64,000 nt of DNA from Adineta ricciae (taxonomy: Eukaryota > Rotifera > Eurotatoria > Adinetida > Adinetidae): NCBI GenBank assembly GCA_905250025.1, contig CAJNOJ010000001.1:806001-870000 (forward strand), written 5' to 3'. Positions within the stretch are counted from its first letter, which is position 1; the number at the start of each line of letters is the position of its first letter. The notes under the pieces are model-generated. The model had not been told where the DNA came from. It saw nothing but the letters and a program-made list of their open reading frames with translations, and searched no databases. Shown piece after piece: positions 26,374 to 39,095 of the stretch. Made by a program: the position numbers and the translations under genes.

Positions 26374-27435
26374 TCATGTCGTTTTTATTGACAATCGATG
26401 AATATGAAAGATTGCTTCGGTACATTTTCGCAATCTTTGAAGAAAAACTGTTCGAAACAAGCGACTAGTCAGCGTGTAAATATAAAACGATTTGGCATAG
26501 TTACTATAGTAAAGAAGCGTTGTAAATGACATTAGAAATGATCCAATCATTTTGTCATAACCCTTTAGTGGTGGTCCGAGAATATAATATGCATAATAGA
26601 TCATTCGTGTTAGTGTTAATAATGAACTTAAACCAACTTGAACTAACATCATCTAAAAGAATTAAATAGACTGCAATTATGTTTCGAGGAAATAAATTAC
26701 TAAAATTAATTGCCGTTCAGTTTTATGGCTGGGCCGAGGTGTACTTCGATTGCTGGTTGTAATTGTGTCTATTGGAATTTCCATAAATTTCCTTTGTCGC
26801 ACGCGTTTGATATGCAATAAAGTAATAAAACCGAAGATTAGCATAAGTATATGAGGAATGACTCCAAGCCAAAAGACGACAAACAGACCATCGAATATCG
26901 CATAAGTTCCCACAAGTGTTGAACATCTTGGTCGCAGATCGTACGTAATTAAAATATGAGAACAAGAAATTAAAGCAACAAGAATGGCGATGATAACTGA
27001 ACGATAGGCGTTCTTTATACGACTAAACGAACGTAAACACGCATGAGTTGACGATGACATACAACGATCGATAGCTGATAACAGTATCAAATAAGTGGCA
27101 ATCAGTGGAATAGCAGACACAAGATAAGCTCGCAATTTACAATAGAATCGATCTGTGTTCTGTAGATTGCTACCTAAATGATCAGCAGCTAAGCGAGAAA
27201 TCAATCCGAATGTAATCGAAAGAAATTCAAATACTGATGCGCAAAGAAAATAGAACGCACATGAATTTTGACGTAGTTGGCGGGATGTGAATGTAAGAAA
27301 GTTGCATAAACAACCGAAAATGCCCACAATCAGGAGAAGAACCGGTCCATAATAAGTCATCTGTATGGTGACAATTTGAATTGTTGCTCTTGTTGTTAGA
27401 TCACGAGTCGATGACGACACATTCATATCACACAT
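26374..27435 (-). CDS. Class A-like 7TM receptor with a DRC motif (copy A)
   Basis: Exons 27435-26701 and 26652-26374 (48-nt intron) encode 337 residues. Seven hydrophobic segments are visible: VLLLIVGIFGCLCNFLTF as TM1 with the GxxxN pattern; a second ending in FEFLSITFGLI; a Cys before TM3 (RFYCKLRAYLVS); TM3 ending in SAIDRCMSSS; IIAILVALISCSHILI; FDGLFVVFWLGVIPHILMLI; then MMLVQVGLSSLLTLTRMIYY and a last TM. The usual DRY at the end of TM3 reads DRC. The family is rhodopsin-like, resembling invertebrate peptide (FMRFamide-type) receptors; the ligand is unknown. It is likely a plasma-membrane receptor signalling through G proteins. Confidence 0.82.
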
Positions 27436-29261
27436 GATAAAAAGATTTTCGCTTTTGAATATCTGACTCAGATTAAATTTGTATCGAAATCACCAGCTGT
27501 CAACGTTCTCACGATGACAACTACTTTTCAATCTACGTCGAAAAGAAACCTTTGTTGGTTTATCGTCACTCACAGATCAATCTGAGAAATATGCGTAGTC
27601 ACTATGCTCATCCTTTTCTATTTGTCTTCGTTGATGCATGTGATCTTTGATGCGAAAGAACGGCTGACGTGATTTTCTCCCTTGCCCATAGGAAGTCACG
27701 TTATCAAATAGATCGGTTCTTTATGTTGTTCTATTAAATGTATTTGCATATCCTAAATAGAAAGTGCTCAGACTAATAATTGGTGAGCAATATGGTCGAA
27801 TCGTATCGTTCATTTATAACTCTTTGATTGTGAATGATTTTAATTATATGTTCAAAGAGTTTTAGTATTCGATCGAATCTATCATCGATCGACGAGATGA
27901 GAGAATACTGAATATTTTCTAACAACTCCAAATCGGTATATGACCTTCGTACTTGGTTTGATTAACATAAACATAATTTAAGCTTTTTCCATACTGGACT
28001 GCTTCTCGTGAATTCCACGTGAGAGTCGGATGTAGACTGTTTCAATCTGTTGATTAGTTGCATTTCAATTATGCTAAAAGCCGTCTCACAATTGAAAATC
28101 TATTATGTCATCATCAGTAACGTATGCTCTCCGTGCTTCGATAAATAATTCAAATTTTCATACAAATGAACCATTTTCAAGGCAATCGATTCGAGTAGAA
28201 GATCTTTTCAATGAAATCGTGGTAGACAAAGCATTCGTTTGACATTCACCAGCAGATGTTGTACTGATTGACTATTTATAAGTTATGCAGATATAATAAG
28301 AACAACTGACTTTTATCCTGAACTCTTGTATTTTAGTTTAATCTAATCTTGACAGGAAAGTTTCTCTTTAGATTATCATCTACTTCCATGTCTTTTAGTT
28401 GAATGGAAATGAAGATAAAGTTTGACGCATTTTTTTCTTTTGTTTTACAACACTCATTTGTGTATTGCACACATAATCCTTGATGGTTGATCTGATACTT
28501 TAGAATTTGGTGGTGAATTGATGGCCTTGGCTTAATATGAAATTCGGTACAGTCTATTTTAGACAGAATAATATTTCCCTCAAAATGTTCGACATCAAAC
28601 TCTGTTGAGACAGTATCCACAATGTCTTTTACCTCGCCAGCACTAGACGGATGTTTCCTTGACGTATTTAGTTACTTTGAAACGAGATCTTTCTTCACTA
28701 GCAACAATAACAGAAAAGTAAAAGAGTTGAAAAAACATTCAGTACACATGTGACGACCTGCACCGTGTTTTTCTCTCGGTTACAGAAATACCTCGGATAC
28801 GGCGACTGTCTGTGTAAATTCTTCGACATAGATGACATAGAGAAGAAAGAAAGACATTATTTTTTCTTATAAAGAAACTCAAGTAAGATTCAATATTGTT
28901 ATTTTATTAAAAATTAAGTGAATCAATAGAGTGTCTGCAGAATTGTTCGTAGAGTTTAAAGAGAAATGAGACAAATGGAGATGTTATTTCATAGCCTAGC
29001 AAACGGCAATTAACAGCCTGATCTAGTTCTTTTTTTAATCAGTAGTAAACAAAAGAGATCTTATGCCATTGCAACACCTTATACGATTGCACTCGCGTGC
29101 AGTTAGGCCGTCTTCTCTCTCATGCGCTCAAAGAGCATCTTGAGAAAAACTAGGAAAAGAAGCGATCATTTTTTCCATTAAAGAAAATAAGTCATTTCAT
29201 GTCTTTTAGTTGAATGGAAAGCGACTTATCATATCATTCCAATTCATCAATCACGTGTATA
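27436..29261. other. Spacer between 7TM receptor and nuclear receptor (copy A)
   Basis: The two genes are divergent here. The spacer holds a 95-codon minus-strand ORF (28333-28620) that is interrupted in copy B, and a 23-bp direct repeat at 28387-28409 and 29198-29220. Nothing else was recognised. Confidence 0.4.
28387..29220. repeat. Pair of 23-bp perfect direct repeats, 811 bp apart
   Basis: The same 23 bases (containing GTCTTTTAGTTGAATGG) occur at 28387-28409 and 29198-29220. The second repeat ends 41 bp before the nuclear receptor ATG. In copy B the proximal repeat is kept with one change; the distal one is degraded. Confidence 0.7.
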
Positions 29262-30575
29262 ATGTTCGACTCACATGCACTTTGCGTCGTTTGTGGAGCA
29301 CCTGCCATAGGTAATCGTATGAATCTTATAAGAATTTCGATGATGAATTAGCGTGATTTAGGACGAAATTTCGATGCGTATACTTGTTTATCTTGTAAAG
29401 GTAACAAATACGAATATTTTTCAAAATATTTGCTCCTCTATTTCTTGTATATAGCATTTTTCCGTCGGAATGCTTACAATGATCAGGTAAGTTAATTGTT
29501 GTCAGGTTTGATCTATATAAAAATGATTCATCTTTTCGCTAGGTTCGTTTTACTTGTCGTTCATCAAGATCATGTGAAATAACAATATTGACTCGACGAC
29601 ACTGTTCGGCGTGTCGTTTAAATAAATGTTTCCAACAGGGAATGAAAAAGGAACTTATTCGAAGTTTAGTAGCGATTAAACAAGCTACATCAGGGACGAC
29701 ATTTCATCGATCTCGTCGTGAATCTCAATCTGCTCGATTTACCACGGTTCGTTCATCATATATGAAAGATACTTCAATTTCAAAAGATTTTTCTTTAGAT
29801 CAATCACGGTGTTGTTGATGATCAATCAATTTTATCGTTAGATGATTGGAATTTATTAACTAACATTCAAAATGCTTATGAAGAATATTGCATTGAACGA
29901 TTCCTTGCCTCTCACGAACGAATACCTCTGGTAGTCACTACTCAACCATACCGCACACGAATTAAACTCCAGCGTTTGATTGATCTAATCAAAAAATACT
30001 ATTTCATTGTCGCTTCTTTTATAAAACGTATTCTCGAATTCGATCCATCGACTGAACATGATTATATTTACATTCAGAAGAATTTACGAACACTATTACT
30101 TCTAAATGTTAGTGAACTGATGAAATGCAATGTTTTAAAACATGTACCGTGGGAATACGATCGTTGTTTATTCGAATTGGTTCTAACCGAGGACATACTT
30201 CAACGCTTTGAAGAACATTTACATATCTACCAAACCATTTCACCGCACGATGTAGTGACAATCAAGCTATTCCTTATCAGCCTTGCATTTTCTTCTCGCG
30301 TCTATCCGATCTTTAAGAAAGATAAATATCATTCAAAGGATTTCTATCCATTTCCACAACGGCTTCTTCTAGCTCAAAATTATTACATAACATTACTATG
30401 GAAGTATGTGATATACCGACTAGGGACCTACAATGCTATTATCTATTCAGTCAGATTTATTCAACATTTTCTTCGTCGGCAAACACTTGATGCTGACGTC
30501 TTGGACATAATCTACAATCGAGATGATCATGGACAACTAGTTGCACTTATTCGAAGCGAAATTAGTGATAATTAG
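29262..30575 (+). CDS. Nuclear receptor, HR96/NR1J-like DNA-binding domain (copy A)
   Basis: Five exons (29262-29310, 29362-29400, 29455-29486, 29543-29746, 29799-30575) give 366 residues with closed phases. Zinc finger 1: CVVCGAPAIGRNFDAYTC then LSCKAFFRR. Zinc finger 2: FTCRSSRSCEITILTRRHC then SACRLNKCF. The P-box CLSCKAFFRR resembles the CESCKAFF of HR96-type receptors, and QQGMKKELI is the usual C-terminal extension. The rest, about 250 residues and largely helical in character, is a divergent ligand-binding domain. The 52-nt intron 29747-29798 is essential: read straight through, the frame shifts and stops. Receptors of this kind are nuclear transcription factors binding hormone-response-like half sites; ligand and targets are unknown. 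Confidence 0.88.
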
Positions 30576-31826
30576 TAAGAGACGAAGTGTTTCCGATATT
30601 GTAATTGATGTTATGAATGGTTATATAAATATTTCTGTATTGATTCAATAGAGTTTTGGTCAAATCCTTACATAGTAGATTAATCTTTCACATCTCTGCT
30701 TTCCTTTTCTCTATTCCACTGCAGAAAATGCACTTACATCGAATCAGAACACTCCATGATCAGATTTCACGGATAATCTGGATATGATATAACATGAAAT
30801 TCTACCTGTTCAACTTATTTCTACACATAGAGAGAAACAGAAAACTAATTAAAGGATGTAGTTTACAGACGAAGTCTAACTTTTCTTTTTCTTTTATTTA
30901 ATTTAATGAAGGGTAATTTTTTCCTTTTGTGGCATCATTAATGAGCTTACCCCATTTTCCATAAGCAAGAATATGTTGGAAGGTTAACATGGCGCATTAT
31001 TTATAAACGGCGGTGTTGCGAAAAATCAAAGTACATGTCAACTTTGATATAGCAAATGTTTTTTTTACCCACTTCGTTTTAGACTATCCTTTGTCAAGAT
31101 TAGAATTCTCTTAAAAGTATGAGTGATTGAAACAATTATTGCATATAAAGAGGTATAATAGGTTTGCCATCATGATCAAGTGCGTTCTTAGATTTTTAAC
31201 GAAGTATTTCATTCTCGTCACTCACTCCTAATTAGAATTTCAAAAAAGTCTATAAGAAACTCTTTGCAAGCTATCGAAATGAACGTACACTTGAACAGGG
31301 ACAAATATTGAATTAATTATGGATAAGAAGAATGCAAAGTAGCCTATCTGATGATTTGATCATGTTTTTGAAGTATCAACAAAGACACGCTATACTTGTT
31401 TGGTCTTGAATGCTAAAGACTTTTTACTCGAATGACGTCAAATTGACTTTCTTTATACAGAAAACATACGCTCATGTGGCAGATTTGGATTAAGAGCATG
31501 CATATTCGATACGTTTCGCGCGTAGGAGTACAATCTGATTTTTCTGCCGGTGACACCGAGTCGTTATATTCATGACGAACTTGTCTTCGTTTGTAGTTTT
31601 GATGCTACTCGTAAAATAGTGAAATTAATCAATTTACGAATTGGATCACAATCATCAGAATTCGTTGCGTACGATACTAGCGACCTACGTGTGGTTGATT
31701 GGCCGTACAACAAGAGCCAATCATCGAACTATGAGTCATGCGATTCACTTACACAGGTATTATTCATTGGTTTGATTGATATACTACTTCCATTTTCATG
31801 CATATTTCTGTTATCATAAATTGAGA
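30576..31826. other. Spacer between nuclear receptor and CC2D1 (copy A)
   Basis: An ORF at 31550-31819 is not kept in copy B because of a deletion and frame changes, so I treat it as chance. The right end should hold the CC2D1 promoter and 5' UTR. Confidence 0.4.
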
Positions 31827-34800
31827 ATGTTTAAAAGTAACAAGTCTAATAAACCTGCAAGAAAGTCAGGCGGTGGAGCGGCTCTCATGCAACAGGTCTG
31901 TGCGATAACAAGCTGAGAATTTGTGTTTGTTACTAGTTAATTTTTCGAGTAGATGGGTTTTCAAATGCCAAACTTTGATGAATCAGGTACGGGTATGAAT
32001 GACGACGACGATGATGATGATTTGGAAGCTGAACTGCAAAGATTACAGCAAGGAATGGGTGGTGATTCAAGAGGGAAAGCCAATCAACGAAAATCAGGTT
32101 GGTAGACATTGAGTGATTAATTATATTCTCTAAATAGAGGATATATTCGCTGTTGTGATATAGGTGGACCGGCACAAGATCTCAAAGCATTTCATAGTGA
32201 TGTACATAAACTTCTTCAAGATATTGATCGGCCGGTAAATGATGACGAACTTTCTGATGTCGATGACGATGAACTGCTTGTAAGTCTACATGATATTCAG
32301 TGATTGCTATGAACGAATTTCTGTCGTAGGCTGAACTCAATGAAATTACCGAAGATATTGAACACGATTCGCACGAACCACCAAAACAAGCACAAGCCGC
32401 ATCTACTGGAAACATCCTGTCCTTACTCGAAGGACGCCAGGATATGTATAATAAGGCATTAGCATCTGCAAAGGCTAGTGGTGATGCATCTAAAGCGAGA
32501 CGTTTAGACCGACAATTAAAAGTACGCTTTGCAATATTTCGTAGACTAGTTTCCATTATTGTGTTAAATACATAGACTATTCAAGAACTGCTTCACTCGG
32601 CTCGGACCGGTGCACCCATCAATGAAAGTGACATTCCGCCTGAAGTATTCATTGCTCCTTCGCCAGGGTCTGTTCCAGCAAGAGCTCCTCCTACAATTGA
32701 ACAACCTCCATCGGCACCACAACCACGTGCCGTGCCTACAGCGCCCCAACCTCAAGCAGCAGTTGTACCTCAGCGACCTTCGCAACCACGTGCTGTACCA
32801 TTGCCACAACCGACTGCCGCAGTAGATCATTCGGTAGTCTATCGAAGTGAGTTAACTTCTCAAATTTCGATCATCTAATCGTCGATGAACATGTATAGCA
32901 CAAGTACCTCCGACTACAACAGATTCAGATCCAGCTGTTGCTCGATTGAAAGCTTTAGCTTTACAAGCTAAACAACAAGGAGATATGGCTAAAGCAAAAG
33001 AATATATTATTCAACTAAGAGTAAATTTGTTATTCTACGATTTCGATGATACTATTGACATTTTAAAATAGACCTTACAAGGCAAAGCAAGCATTGCTGC
33101 TCCTTCGACGACTCAAAAAGAGACATATGATAATGTCCCCGATGATGATGCTCCACCACCACCTTTGCCACGTGAGTAAAAGAATTTGTTATGATTTTGT
33201 CAATTGTTAATGCTCTTGTGTCTGATGTGCAGTAAAAGCTCCAGAACCAAGTACAATTATGGAGGCGTTACAACAACGCCATGAAGAATTAACTAAACGT
33301 GGTGAAGAGGCAGCTACTAAAGGAGATTCATCGAAGGCAAGACGAATGGAGCGATTGTCTAAGGTACTGTTCTCATACGTATATCGCATTTATAAACTAC
33401 GCATTTTGACACCAATAAATTTGATTCGTATTCACTCTGTCTTATAGCAATATGAAGAAGCTATTGATGCTACCCGTAAAGGTCGTCCATACGATTACGC
33501 TGAACTACCTGATCTACCAGGTTTTGCTCCTATTCCTGTTCAGCAGGGAAAACCACAACCATCTGGTCCAGCTTCATCAAATTCAGCAGCGAGACCATCA
33601 CCATCGAATCCACAAGCTCGACCATCGCAAGGACAACAGCAGCAACAACGTCAAAATCTTCAAGTAGTAGCATCTTCTAGCGCAACAAGTAAATTACTAT
33701 TGACATTGTTTTCTTCATTTTGTTTCGATTCGCATTCAGGCGCAAGGAAAAGCCAACAGGCCCAAGTATTACGTCTTAAACAAGCCAAGTTTCATAAACT
33801 TGCCTTACAAGCAAAACAAAAAGGTACCTTGACACATTTTCCTTCTTCGCTAACTGTTTTTCTGCCATCTTAGGTGATCTTGAAACAGCAAAAAAGTTCC
33901 TTATCGCATATAAAGGACTCGAACAAATGATTGCTGCTGCTGAGGCAGGCTTACCTATTGATATGGGTCAAGTATGCTAGTTCTCATCTAATCTGAAAGA
34001 AAGTTCCGTATGTATTCTTTTCAGGTACCTAAATTACCAGATGATGATAACAATGACTTAGTGACTGATGATGATTTAACACAAGATTTAGCTAATGCGG
34101 ATCGTGATACTGTTTTTCGTCGCTTACAAGATGACCTTCTTCGCCAAGTTCAACTCTGTGCACGTAACGAACAAATCTATGCCCAAATGGAAGAACCAAA
34201 CAGTGCCAAGCATGCAAAAGAGTATAAACATCTCGAACAACGCTGTGCACATGATCTTGAAAAGTTGAGAAAATGCTTTCAACATGGTTTAAAGCCACCA
34301 CTGTTCCATTATGAACGACGACAAATGAATATAATCCAAACAAATAATGATCTCGGAGAAAATGATCTTGAGGTAACTTTTGAGAATATTTTCAACATCA
34401 ATTCGAAATCTGTCGTAAATCTCTTCGCTTAGGTGATTATTATACGTGGTATTAATCTACCTGTTCCTTCGGGGATTTCTTCGTCATCACTGGAAACTTA
34501 TGTTGTTATCGAATTTCCTTATCCCACGGAAACTCCTCAAGTAGCTCGAACTCGTCATACTGCCGGCTCTACCAATGCTGAATACCCTGAATCCGTGCAT
34601 AAATTCTATATCAAACGTAACGATGCTAAATTCAAACGATTAATGAATCGAAAAGAATTGAAACTCGGCGTTTTCTATAAACCTGGTTTTCTTCGATCAG
34701 ATCGCCCATTGGGTGTTGCATCGGTCAAATTAGCAGCATTGGAACAAACATGTACCATGCATGAATCCGTTGATTTATTTGAAAGTGAACATAAGAAAAA

Positions 34801-35937
34801 GATTGAAGGCAAACTAGAAGTGAAATTACGTATTCGAGAAGCATTGGGACAAACGAAAGCATCGGATATCTTACCACAACGATGGCTAGTTATCGATAGT
34901 TTCGAAGAACTGGTAAGTTTCACAGAATCCACACTCATATCTTCATTCTTTCACATCTATATTGTAGCCGCAAAGTCATAAATCATCATCGACCTCGAAG
35001 TATGTTGGAAACCTTTTTTCCGATAAGAGTGCACTTATTACTGTTCGAACTACTAATTTACTCGACAATTCCCCCTACGTTCACACCTAATTCAGGTCGT
35101 CATCTTCTGGCGCTGCTGCACCAGCAATAACGGCTATTGCTCGTCTGGTTCCTACAGGCGAAGCACTAGGCCAACTGGCTATAAGTATGGCAGAACCTAA
35201 GGATAAAGATGAAGGAGTAACGGATAGCAGGTATCCATGTGCTTGAGTTTCGGAAATGAAGTATTGCATTTGTGTGTGTATGTGTGTGTGTTATCCCACA
35301 AATCCATGCATGGTTTGCACCCTGTATTAGCTCTATTTGACATGTATATATTTTTCCTCAATTGTTAAGTAGTCACCAACAACGACGAAGCCATCAACCC
35401 CAACCAGTACCTGTGCCAGTTTCAACGACTCCACAAAGTATCCAAGTGCTTAATTACGAAGCATCACGTCTACAACAACAGGTTAGTTGTCGGCTTCATT
35501 GAAGAAAGTTGTCTTATTTCGTGAGTAGATTGAACAACTACAAGACCGTCTTACAACAGAACAACTTCACCAGTTACAACGCAAACTTCGTGAGATCGAA
35601 GATCAAAGTGATCGATTAGTTGAATCGTTACGTACGGGAGGAAAACAGGTTCTAAATGGTACGTTTCACTGTTGTTTCTTCTTTTCAAATCGATTTTTCT
35701 TTCCTGTAGAACATCTTCGTAGTCTTGAGGAATTGATTGATTATTACGATCAAGAAGCACGTGAATATCATCAGCGACATGATTCGAAAAAAGCAGATGT
35801 TTGTTTGACTAAAAAGAAACTCGTCGAAAAAGAAGTAAAATCTTTCGTAAAATTCGACTTGTTCTATACATGTTTCTCTCTTTCAGATCGGTACGTTAAC
35901 AGGGCAGCCATCGTCGACAACTACGTCAAGATTTTAA
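31827..35937 (+). CDS. CC2D1 / Lethal giant discs protein (copy A)
   Basis: Nineteen exons: 31827-31895, 31953-32097, 32164-32279, 32330-32521, 32576-32846, 32899-33020, 33072-33171, 33233-33363, 33448-33688, 33740-33823, 33874-33971, 34025-34372, 34433-34912, 34968-34999, 35096-35230, 35373-35481, 35529-35658, 35710-35834, 35887-35937; 992 residues, all phases closed. Four DM14 repeats are visible, each with a helical (A)KxxGDxxKAR/K pattern, near residues 130-175, 272-312, 342-385 and 465-510 (for example ALQAKQQGDMAKAKEYI). Pro/Gln-rich linkers separate them. A C2 domain follows (~640-780, VIIIRGINLPVP.. to KLEVKLRIREAL). The C-terminus is coiled coil (LQDRLTTEQLHQLQRKLREI). CC2D1/Lgd proteins bind the ESCRT-III subunit Shrub/CHMP4 and control endosomal sorting of Notch. 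The gene is convergent with ABCF3, 234 bp apart. Confidence 0.95.
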
Positions 35938-36171
35938 CATTTTCTCATCATTTATTTGCTTTTTGTATTAATTTATTGTACGCTTTTTTTGCATTATCGA
36001 AATACCAGCGAGAACGATGATTTTTTTCCGACAAATAATTAAATTTCCTACGATATCTAAGTATCATATAATTAAAAAATCAACATCCTCAATTCTTCTC
36101 TCCACTGTCTGTTTTTTCCTTCATTTATTCCAATCAGAAAACAAGTAACAAATAGACCGCTGATCGTTAAA

Positions 36172-39095
36172 TTAATATTGTAATTCACTTTCGATTAATT
36201 TCTTATATTGCTCAAAACCGTACTCAAGTGAAGTCACACTACCATTCCGGCAAAGCCAAGCTTCCGTACAAACACGTTTGATCATCAATTCATCGTGAGA
36301 GACAAGTACCACACCACCTTGGAACTTCTTGATGGCTTCGGCTAAAGCTTCGATTGTTTCCATATCTAGAAAGAATCGTACGCATACCAAAAATGGAGAA
36401 GATCTATAGTCACAGTTCTTACCGAGATGATTGGTCGGTTCATCTAGTACGAGAATGTGTGGGCTAAACAATGGGAAACGAAGTAATTATGTCTGATGAA
36501 AGAAAGCATTCATACTTTTTCATACACATCAAACTGAATGCAACCCGACATTTTTGTCCACCAGATAAGCTGAGAACAGATTGTAGAGCTGTGTCACCAG
36601 TTATACCAAAACGACCGAGTTCGGTACGATATTGTTCGATAGTTCTACCGGGATATCTCGATTGCAAAACTTCCACCGAATTGATATTCATTGGCAATTG
36701 ATCGACAAAATGTTGTGTAAAGTAACCAACTACTAAATTTCGATGACCATGCCGTTGTCCTTTCGTTGGTTCTAATTCTTCCACTAATAGTTTCAACAAA
36801 GTGGTTTTGCCTGATCCATTTTCACCCATAATACAAATACGTGATTGAAGATTAGCTGAAAGATTGACGTTATTCAATATCAATCGGCTATCTTTCGAAT
36901 AAGAAAATGCAACGTCATCTAACTGCATAATGGTACCATGTAGTGGCTCAGGATCAGGGAAACGGAAATGAACTTCATGATCCTTTTCAACTGGTCGAAG
37001 AATCGGCCTAGTTGATTCAAAAAAACAAGGTTTGCGATGTTGTTACATTAGTCTGTATTCGTTTAACTTACAATTTTTCTAAGAGTTTCAGTTTACTCTG
37101 TACTTGTGCTGCACGATTAGCATTGTATCGAAAACGATCGATGAATACCTACAACAATGAATATTTCTCCTAGAAACTATTGACTTTCGTTCTACCAACC
37201 TGAATATGATCGCGATATTCCTTTTGTGCTTCATATTCTCGTTGTTGGTTTTTCAAACGTTCCGTTCGAGCAGAAACAAACGTATCATAATTGCCGCTAT
37301 GAAAACATAAGACTATGAAGAGAAAAGAGTTTTGAATAGACTCCTACCGATAAGAATCGAGTTTTTGCGAATTCAAATGTAGAATATCAGTTGCAACAGT
37401 ATTAAGAAATGTTCGATCGTGTGAAACAACTAAAATCGTACTTTTCCATGTTTGTAAATAATTCTCTAGCCAAATGATTGCTTTGAGATCTAACATATTT
37501 GTCGGTTCATCGAGTAAGAGAAGATCAGGTCTAAATCATTCGTACCAATAGAAACAATTTTCACTTCAACTAAACAATATTTACTTGGAGAACAGAGCCC
37601 GTGCCAAGGCTAAACGCATTCGCCAACCGCCAGAGAACTCTCTATTGAACGAAGGAAATAGAATTGATAGAAGCCGAAAGTGAATTGACTCTTACTTAGT
37701 CGCCATTGCTTGCATTTGTGACGTAAATCCGAGACCATTCAAGATTACAGCTGCTCGTGACTCAGCTTTATGTGCTTCAATGGCTTCTAACTCCGCATAG
37801 ATGGCTGTCAAACGTTTTGATATAAACGAATCTTGAGCAGCTGACGAACCGCTACTAGAAATAGTGCTGGATGAGGATCAAATCAGAGAAGTACGGTATG
37901 TTTTACCTTGTTTGTACTCTTTTATTTAATTCTTTTTCTTCATTCAACAATGCATTTCGTCGTTCATCACATTCGAGAACACTTTGAAGAGCAAGAGTAT
38001 CAGTACCTTCAATCTCTTGTTCAACGTGTAATATTCGAATATGGGAAGGAAGTACAAGATTTCGACTACAGAATGTACGAAAGAATTATCTTATTTTCTC
38101 TATCTCATCAAAAGTTACTTAGCAATCACACGCAGTAACGTTGATTTACCCAAACCATTTCGACCAACGAAACCATATCGACGGCCATAGATGAGATCCA
38201 TTGTACCACCGAGAATTAACATTCTAATAGAACAATAACAACTAAATAGCGATCGAATATGATCATCTTACTTGTTTCCGTAGGACACATCAAAATTATC
38301 AATATGAACGTCGTATCTAATTGTATAGACAAACAAATCGAAATCGAGTTTGATCAATGGAAAATATGAACTTACGATCGGCTTGCTGAGTCGCTATTTT
38401 CGCTATCTGTTAGTAGTTTTTTATTAGTTGCTTGACTAACAACTGCTTCTTCTAATCTCGCTTGTACTCTAGAGATTCGTTAACGAAGTGAAAATCTTCT
38501 GACAAATATTTTTCTATACTTGTTCTCTCCATTTGTTCCTCCATCTCGAGCGCGTTTTTCTTGTTTTTCTCGAAGTTTCGCTTCAGCTTTTTCAAGTTTT
38601 TTCTGTGAAACTGTCGTAGATTCGTTCAATGGTTTGATCAATGAACGATCAGCTACATTGAATAAAGCCGACGAAACTTCTTCGAAAATATTTCCGGAGT
38701 AATGACCGATGGAAACTGGTGTCGAAAGTTTTTTTGGTTCATCCGTTGAATCATTTCCATTGGATAATGTTTCTCTGGAAAAGAGGTGGTGAATATTGCT
38801 TTTTCATGGAAATTTCAACATACAATTTCAATTGATCACAAACGAATTGGCAGAGATCAGCGATTGCTGCTTGTTCACGTTCATTATGAGCAACTTCTTC
38901 AAAAATAGGTCTGAGTGCATCGTCGACTTCTTGAAAATCAATATAATCAGATTTATTTGTTTCCAGAATGTCTACAAAAAGTGAGAAATAGTTCGCGAAA
39001 GAAAATGAAAGATAAAACAGACCAGTGATGTAACCCAGAATATCATCATTAACTGCTGGTAAAGTAGAACGAATTCGATTGATAATCGCTTCCAT
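36172..39095 (-). CDS. ABCF3-type ATPase (GCN20 family), copy A
   Basis: Fifteen exons: 39095-39023, 38971-38824, 38774-38520, 38468-38376, 38316-38272, 38223-38119, 38065-37907, 37854-37696, 37641-37585, 37530-37348, 37296-37200, 37148-37072, 37007-36516, 36463-36423, 36365-36172; 725 residues (human ABCF3 is 709). The N-terminal domain has no TM segment. First ABC domain: Walker [10 protein letters not shown] (~225), signature FSGGWRMR (~349), Walker [10 protein letters not shown] (~369), VVSHDR. A charged linker follows. Second ABC domain: Walker [10 protein letters not shown] (~545), signature LSGGQKCR (~630), Walker [11 protein letters not shown] (~652), LVSHDE. ABCF proteins are soluble ribosome-associated ATPases; GCN20/ABCF3 acts in translation control. 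All catalytic motifs are intact. Confidence 0.95.

Noticed and set aside
29588..29818. Nuclear receptor as a frameshifted pseudogene
   Set aside because: A 52-nt intron in both copies restores the frame, so the gene is probably intact.
31550..31819. 89-codon ORF upstream of CC2D1 in copy A
   Set aside because: Copy B has a deletion and frame changes at the matching place, so no sign of constraint.
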